The position numbers and the translations under genes were made by a program. The notes below the pieces were generated by a model, which saw only the letters and a program-made list of their open reading frames with translations, was not told the origin of the DNA and made no database searches. Below are positions 6,005 to 8,990 of a stretch of DNA of 8,990 nt, piece by piece. Numbering within the stretch: position 1 is the stretch's first letter; each line of letters begins with the position of its first letter. The stretch lies in contig LIAZ01000044.1 in assembly GCA_001438985.1 (NCBI GenBank), forward strand, positions 1 through 8,990. The letters run 5' to 3'. Source of the DNA: Acidimicrobium sp. BACL17 MAG-120823-bin42. Lineage in GTDB: Bacteria > Actinomycetota > Acidimicrobiia > Acidimicrobiales > Ilumatobacteraceae.

Positions 6005-7141
6005 CTAATTGATGTAACGACGCGGCACGCGGGCACTTATTCCGCACACGATCTCATAGCCAATGGTGTCCATGTGTCGTGCCCATTCATTTGCAGTAAT
6101 TGAATCCGAGCCCTGTGTGCCAATCAACACCACCTCGTCGCCGATGGCAATTTCATCGTTGTCACAGTTGACCATCAGTTGATCCATCGTGATCACACCA
6201 GCAAAATGGCGACGCTTGCCCCCGATGAGTACCGAACCCGCCTGCCACAGCCCGCGCGGAACACCATCGGCGTAACCAAGGGGAATCGTGGCGATGATCG
6301 AATCACGTTCCACTGGCCGTCGCAGACCATAGGAAACGCCTTCTCCTGCTTTCACTCGTTGCACGTGTGACACACGCGCACGCAGCGACATAACTGGATG
6401 AAGTTCAAGCTGATGATCGGCGCCAAACGAATTGCTCTCTGCGTCGCCTGCGATTCCATACAACGCAATCCCAACCCGCGACAGTGTGCACTGCACCTGT
6501 GAGTCAAGGTGACGAATTGCTGATGCCGAATTAGACACATGCACATGCTGCACAGCAATTCCTGCAGTACGAATTTCTGACACCGCGTGTGCGAATTGAG
6601 ATATCTGTTGTTCAGCAAATGTGGCATCTGTTGCATCTGCAGTTGCACAGTGTGTATACACACCATCTAGCGTCAACCACTGCGCGTCAGCAATCTTTTT
6701 TGCAGCGCCTACTGCGCGTTCTGGGTCAACACCTACACGGTGCATTCCCGTGTCAATTTTCAGATGCACGGCCGTCATCACTTCGCACTGCTGTGCAACG
6801 TGGGCAAGTTCAGCAATTGACGATTCGTTATACACCGTTGCAATCAAGCCGTATGCAACTATCTCCGAATATTGCTCGGCTGGTTGTTCACTCATCACCA
6901 AAATCGGAGCACTGATTCCGGCGTTGCGCAGTGCAACACCTTCGTCAACCAACGCAACACACAATCCTTGTGCACCGGCGCTCAGTGCAACCTGAGCACA
7001 TTCAACCGCTCCGTGACCGTAAGCATCGGCCTTCACTACTGCCCACAATTGCTGGGGAGCCACATGTTGTGCAAGCGTCTGCGCATTGTGCCGCAATACA
7101 TCGCGGTCAATATGAGCCCAAGCCCAGCGTTGCGAAGTCAT
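6005..7141 (-). CDS. alr: Alanine racemase (PLP-dependent, fold type III)
   Basis: Alr interconverts L- and D-alanine in the cytoplasm and supplies D-Ala for peptidoglycan. The protein is 378 residues, normal for the family. The PLP-binding lysine is K37 in AVVKADAYGHG (34-44). The second catalytic base is Y271 in GVSYGLRR; it lies 48 residues before the Met of MDQ (319-321), the spacing found in E. coli Alr. KIDTGMHRVGV (128-138), VHVSNSASA (200-208), RVGIALYGI (222-230) and PLGYADGVPRG (287-297) are other family landmarks, and the C-terminal beta domain ends in ISARVPRRYIN. It starts at ATG 7141..7139, 6 nt after the acpS stop, with only a weak upstream purine stretch. In many Actinobacteria nnrD (ADP/ATP-dependent NAD(P)H-hydrate dehydratase) sits between acpS and alr; the 6-nt gap shows it is absent here. 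Confidence 0.97.
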   Translation of the reverse strand: MTSQRWAWAHIDRDVLRHNAQTLAQHVAPQQLWAVVKADAYGHGAVECAQVALSAGAQGLCVALVDEGVALRNAGISAPILVMSEQPAEQYSEIVAYGLIATVYNESSIAELAHVAQQCEVMTAVHLKIDTGMHRVGVDPERAVGAAKKIADAQWLTLDGVYTHCATADATDATFAEQQISQFAHAVSEIRTAGIAVQHVHVSNSASAIRHLDSQVQCTLSRVGIALYGIAGDAESNSFGADHQLELHPVMSLRARVSHVQRVKAGEGVSYGLRRPVERDSIIATIPLGYADGVPRGLWQAGSVLIGGKRRHFAGVITMDQLMVNCDNDEIAIGDEVVLIGTQGSDSITANEWARHMDTIGYEIVCGISARVPRRYIN

Positions 7142-7147
7142 TGCGTG

Positions 7148-7513
7148 CTACTCGGCTGCAACAACAGCAACAGCAACGCTGTCGGTGTGCGAGATGGATA
7201 CCTGCCACGAGGTAATGCCGCGCGATTGCGCAATCTGTTGTGCCCTGCCACGAACGTGCAGCACAGGCTGACCCGTTGGCAACTTCGACACCGAAACATC
7301 GTGCAGATCAAATGCACCAAGCCCTACCCCAAGTGCTTTCATCGTTGCCTCACGTACCGCAAAACGTGCAGCCAAGCTTGATGCGTTGTCCGATTTTGCT
7401 GCGACCGAGCGCAATTCATCTGCGGTAAACAATCGAGCAGACAGATTGGGAGTGCGTTCCAACGCCCGACGAAACCGATCAATATCTACTGCATCAATGC
7501 CGATACCACGCAT
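7148..7513 (-). CDS. acpS: Holo-[acyl-carrier-protein] synthase AcpS
   Basis: AcpS transfers 4'-phosphopantetheine from coenzyme A to a serine of apo-ACP, activating fatty-acid synthesis. From ATG 7513..7511 the protein is 121 residues, the standard length. It begins MRGIGIDAVDIDRF with the Mg-binding D7. FTADEL (29-34) and ARFAVREATMKALG (49-62) follow; in the latter E55 is the second Mg ligand and K59 the CoA-contacting lysine, spaced as E58 and K62 are in E. coli. The residue before that Glu is Arg54 where Lys is more common, a conservative change. SISHTD (106-111) is the C-terminal family motif. A TTG at 7543 would add ten residues overlapping the upstream gene; the ATG is preferred because homology starts there and a GGGGG stretch sits 7 nt before it. 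It lies 2 nt after the GlmS-like gene and 6 nt before alr. Confidence 0.96.
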   Translation of the reverse strand: MRGIGIDAVDIDRFRRALERTPNLSARLFTADELRSVAAKSDNASSLAARFAVREATMKALGVGLGAFDLHDVSVSKLPTGQPVLHVRGRAQQIAQSRGITSWQVSISHTDSVAVAVVAAE

Positions 7514-7515
7514 GC

Positions 7516-8990
7516 CTATGCCCCCGATTGCGGCGTGCGCCAATGATTTGCCGATTCACTAATTGGCAAGATCAACAGATCAGCAACAGGCACTTCGGCG
7601 AGTCTGTCCTCGCGGAACGAGCCTTCCGTTTCTGTCACCCAGTCGACAAGACGGTTGTAGCGGTCGTCGTACCCTTGCAACACGCTCTTCATCGTTGCAG
7701 CGGGCAGTCGATCGTGGAACAACACATGCAACAACGTGATTCCCGTTGTTTCTGTGCCCTTTGTTTCGGGGACGAAGATCACGGTGCGATTATCGCGGCG
7801 CCCACGGGCAACGAGCACGTTTCGATCAATGGCAACTCGGTGCTTCGTGCCAACCAGTGTTGAATTTCGATCTACTCGTGATGTGAGCTCGCGTGAAATT
7901 CCACCACGATCAATCACATTCACCGTTGCGGTATTTCCTTCAACATCTCCTTCAATTGCATAACGCGTGTAACCAGCAACCGAGGCAACCGCTGGATCAA
8001 GATCGGCGATGACCTTGAGCGCCTTATACGACAGTCGATCGCGCGATACGCCAGCATTCAACAACTCTTGAACCAATGGACGATCAAGCAAGCCTTCATC
8101 GCTACGCGAAATTCCGACCGTTACCGTCTTTGCTTGGTGCTTAATCGCATCAACGGGACGGGTGAGTTCATCAATGGCTCGCGTGAGCGAACTGGTGAGA
8201 TCATCCAACACTGCTTCTGGCGTGCTCACTTTTCCTGAATCAACTTGGTACGCATTAAGCGGATCAGCAGCAATCACGTTGCGCAAAATCGTGACGACTC
8301 GAACCGCAGTGCTTGCCTCAAGATTTCCGTCGTAGCTTCCCGTTGTCAACGCATCAAAAAAGCGTGTTGCAGGAACACCAATTTCGCCACGAACTTTTGT
8401 CAGTAACTGACTACCTACACCGCCACGCTCGACCGCATGTTCCACAACTTCACGCGCTGCCCGTAACGGACGAGCAAGCGCATCAATTGCCAACGCCGCC
8501 TCGTATCCGAATAAGTGCCCAACCATCACGCTCAGAATGAATGCAACTTGCGGATCAACTCGTGGCACCAAAATGACCGCGGCTGCTGCATCAAAACGCT
8601 GCTCGCCCTCTTGCGCAATCACGATCGGTAACGCTTTGTGTGCTCGGTAGATCGCGATTTCCTTCGCCACGTCTGCTGCTGTGCCGTCGGAAAGCCCCGT
8701 CGCACAAACAATAATTAATGGTTCACACGACAAGTCAATGTGCTTTTTGTCTTCCGTGATATCGCAGGCGATCGACTTGTAACACAGCTCTGAAAGCTTG
8801 ATGCGAACTTCTTCGGCAGCAACCGCGTTGAATCCGTTTCCAACAACAGTCCAATATCTCCGTGCAGGAGCAAACTGGCGTGCCACTTCTGCAATCTGTG
8901 GCCTCAGCAACAACACCTGCGACATTGCTTCGGGGATGGTTCGCAATGCAACAAGCAACTGATGGCGCTCGTCGTGCGAACCACTGCCCA
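7516..8990 (-). CDS. Divergent GlmS-like SIS-domain protein with long C-terminal extension, 3' part
   Basis: The gene enters from the right edge; 490 codons are visible (first full codon at 8988). The leading residues, ERHQLLVALRTIPEAM, resemble the linker before the second SIS domain of glucosamine-6-phosphate synthase (GlmS), which makes GlcN-6-P from fructose-6-P and glutamine. Residues about 42-170 form one SIS domain starting WTVVGNGFNAVAAEE. Aligned by hand to E. coli GlmS, K64, E67 and H83 match the isomerase residues K485, E488 and H504 with exact spacing, but ELKHGP is replaced by DKKHID. Normal GlmS ends at PRNLAKSVTVE. Here R179 stands where K603 would be and the chain continues about 310 residues, predicted soluble and mixed helix/strand, with no domain I recognise. 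The locus (just before acpS) is where Actinobacteria commonly carry glmS. The N-terminal amidotransferase domain and first SIS domain, if present, are outside the window. I give no gene symbol because the true substrate is uncertain. Confidence 0.82.
   Translation of the reverse strand, partial: GSGSHDERHQLLVALRTIPEAMSQVLLLRPQIAEVARQFAPARRYWTVVGNGFNAVAAEEVRIKLSELCYKSIACDITEDKKHIDLSCEPLIIVCATGLSDGTAADVAKEIAIYRAHKALPIVIAQEGEQRFDAAAAVILVPRVDPQVAFILSVMVGHLFGYEAALAIDALARPLRAAREVVEHAVERGGVGSQLLTKVRGEIGVPATRFFDALTTGSYDGNLEASTAVRVVTILRNVIAADPLNAYQVDSGKVSTPEAVLDDLTSSLTRAIDELTRPVDAIKHQAKTVTVGISRSDEGLLDRPLVQELLNAGVSRDRLSYKALKVIADLDPAVASVAGYTRYAIEGDVEGNTATVNVIDRGGISRELTSRVDRNSTLVGTKHRVAIDRNVLVARGRRDNRTVIFVPETKGTETTGITLLHVLFHDRLPAATMKSVLQGYDDRYNRLVDWVTETEGSFREDRLAEVPVADLLILPISESANHWRTPQSGA

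Noticed and set aside
7514..7543. Longer acpS starting at TTG 7543
   Set aside because: It would overlap the upstream gene by 28 nt and add ten non-conserved residues; the ATG at 7513 begins exactly at the AcpS family start with a G-rich site before it.
1..8990. Mobile element, defence system, phage or CRISPR content
   Set aside because: All DNA is accounted for by collinear conserved housekeeping genes; I saw no transposase, integrase, spaced direct repeats, terminal repeats or abrupt composition change.

Overview
The window is a compact, fully collinear stretch of bacterial chromosome. Every gene I can support lies on the minus strand, so transcription runs from position 8990 toward 1. Base composition is moderate (roughly half G+C by eye). 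The gene order (a GlmS-type SIS protein, acpS, alr, tsaE, tsaB, rimI, tsaD, then later groES and groEL) is the order known from Actinobacteria (Mycobacterium and Streptomyces type). Moderate GC, the AcpS sequence style and the atypical GlmS-like protein suggest an uncultured-type Acidimicrobiia (Ilumatobacteraceae or freshwater/marine relatives). That taxonomic placement is inference; nothing here proves it.

Layout in transcription order: (1) 8990-7516, the C-terminal 490 residues of a divergent GlmS-like SIS protein with a long unassigned tail; (2) acpS, 2 nt downstream; (3) alr, 6 nt further on; (4) after a 41-nt gap, tsaE-tsaB-rimI-tsaD, joined by three successive 4-nt ATGA overlaps; (5) dusB, 7 nt after tsaD; (6) maf, 7 nt after dusB; (7) a heat-shock control region with a sigma70-like promoter and a perfect CIRCE operator; (8) groES and the 5' part of groEL, which runs off the left edge. 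No gene-free stretch exceeds about 100 bases. I saw no tRNA, rRNA, mobile element or CRISPR array.

The genes fall into three themes. The first is cell-envelope and lipid precursor supply: an amino-sugar SIS enzyme, the phosphopantetheinyl transferase AcpS and alanine racemase. The second is tRNA and translation modification: TsaB, TsaD and TsaE for the t6A modification at tRNA position 37, RimI for N-terminal acetylation and DusB for dihydrouridine, followed by the nucleotide-pool sanitiser Maf. The third is the GroESL chaperonin, which has its own HrcA/CIRCE-type heat-shock switch placed immediately after, and partly inside, the 3' end of maf.

Most of the window is conserved housekeeping DNA. 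The items most worth a second look are the atypical C-terminus of the GlmS-like protein, the tightly nested maf-stop/hairpin/promoter/CIRCE arrangement, the coupled t6A cluster with dusB and maf downstream, and an in-frame 18-bp tandem duplication in maf.
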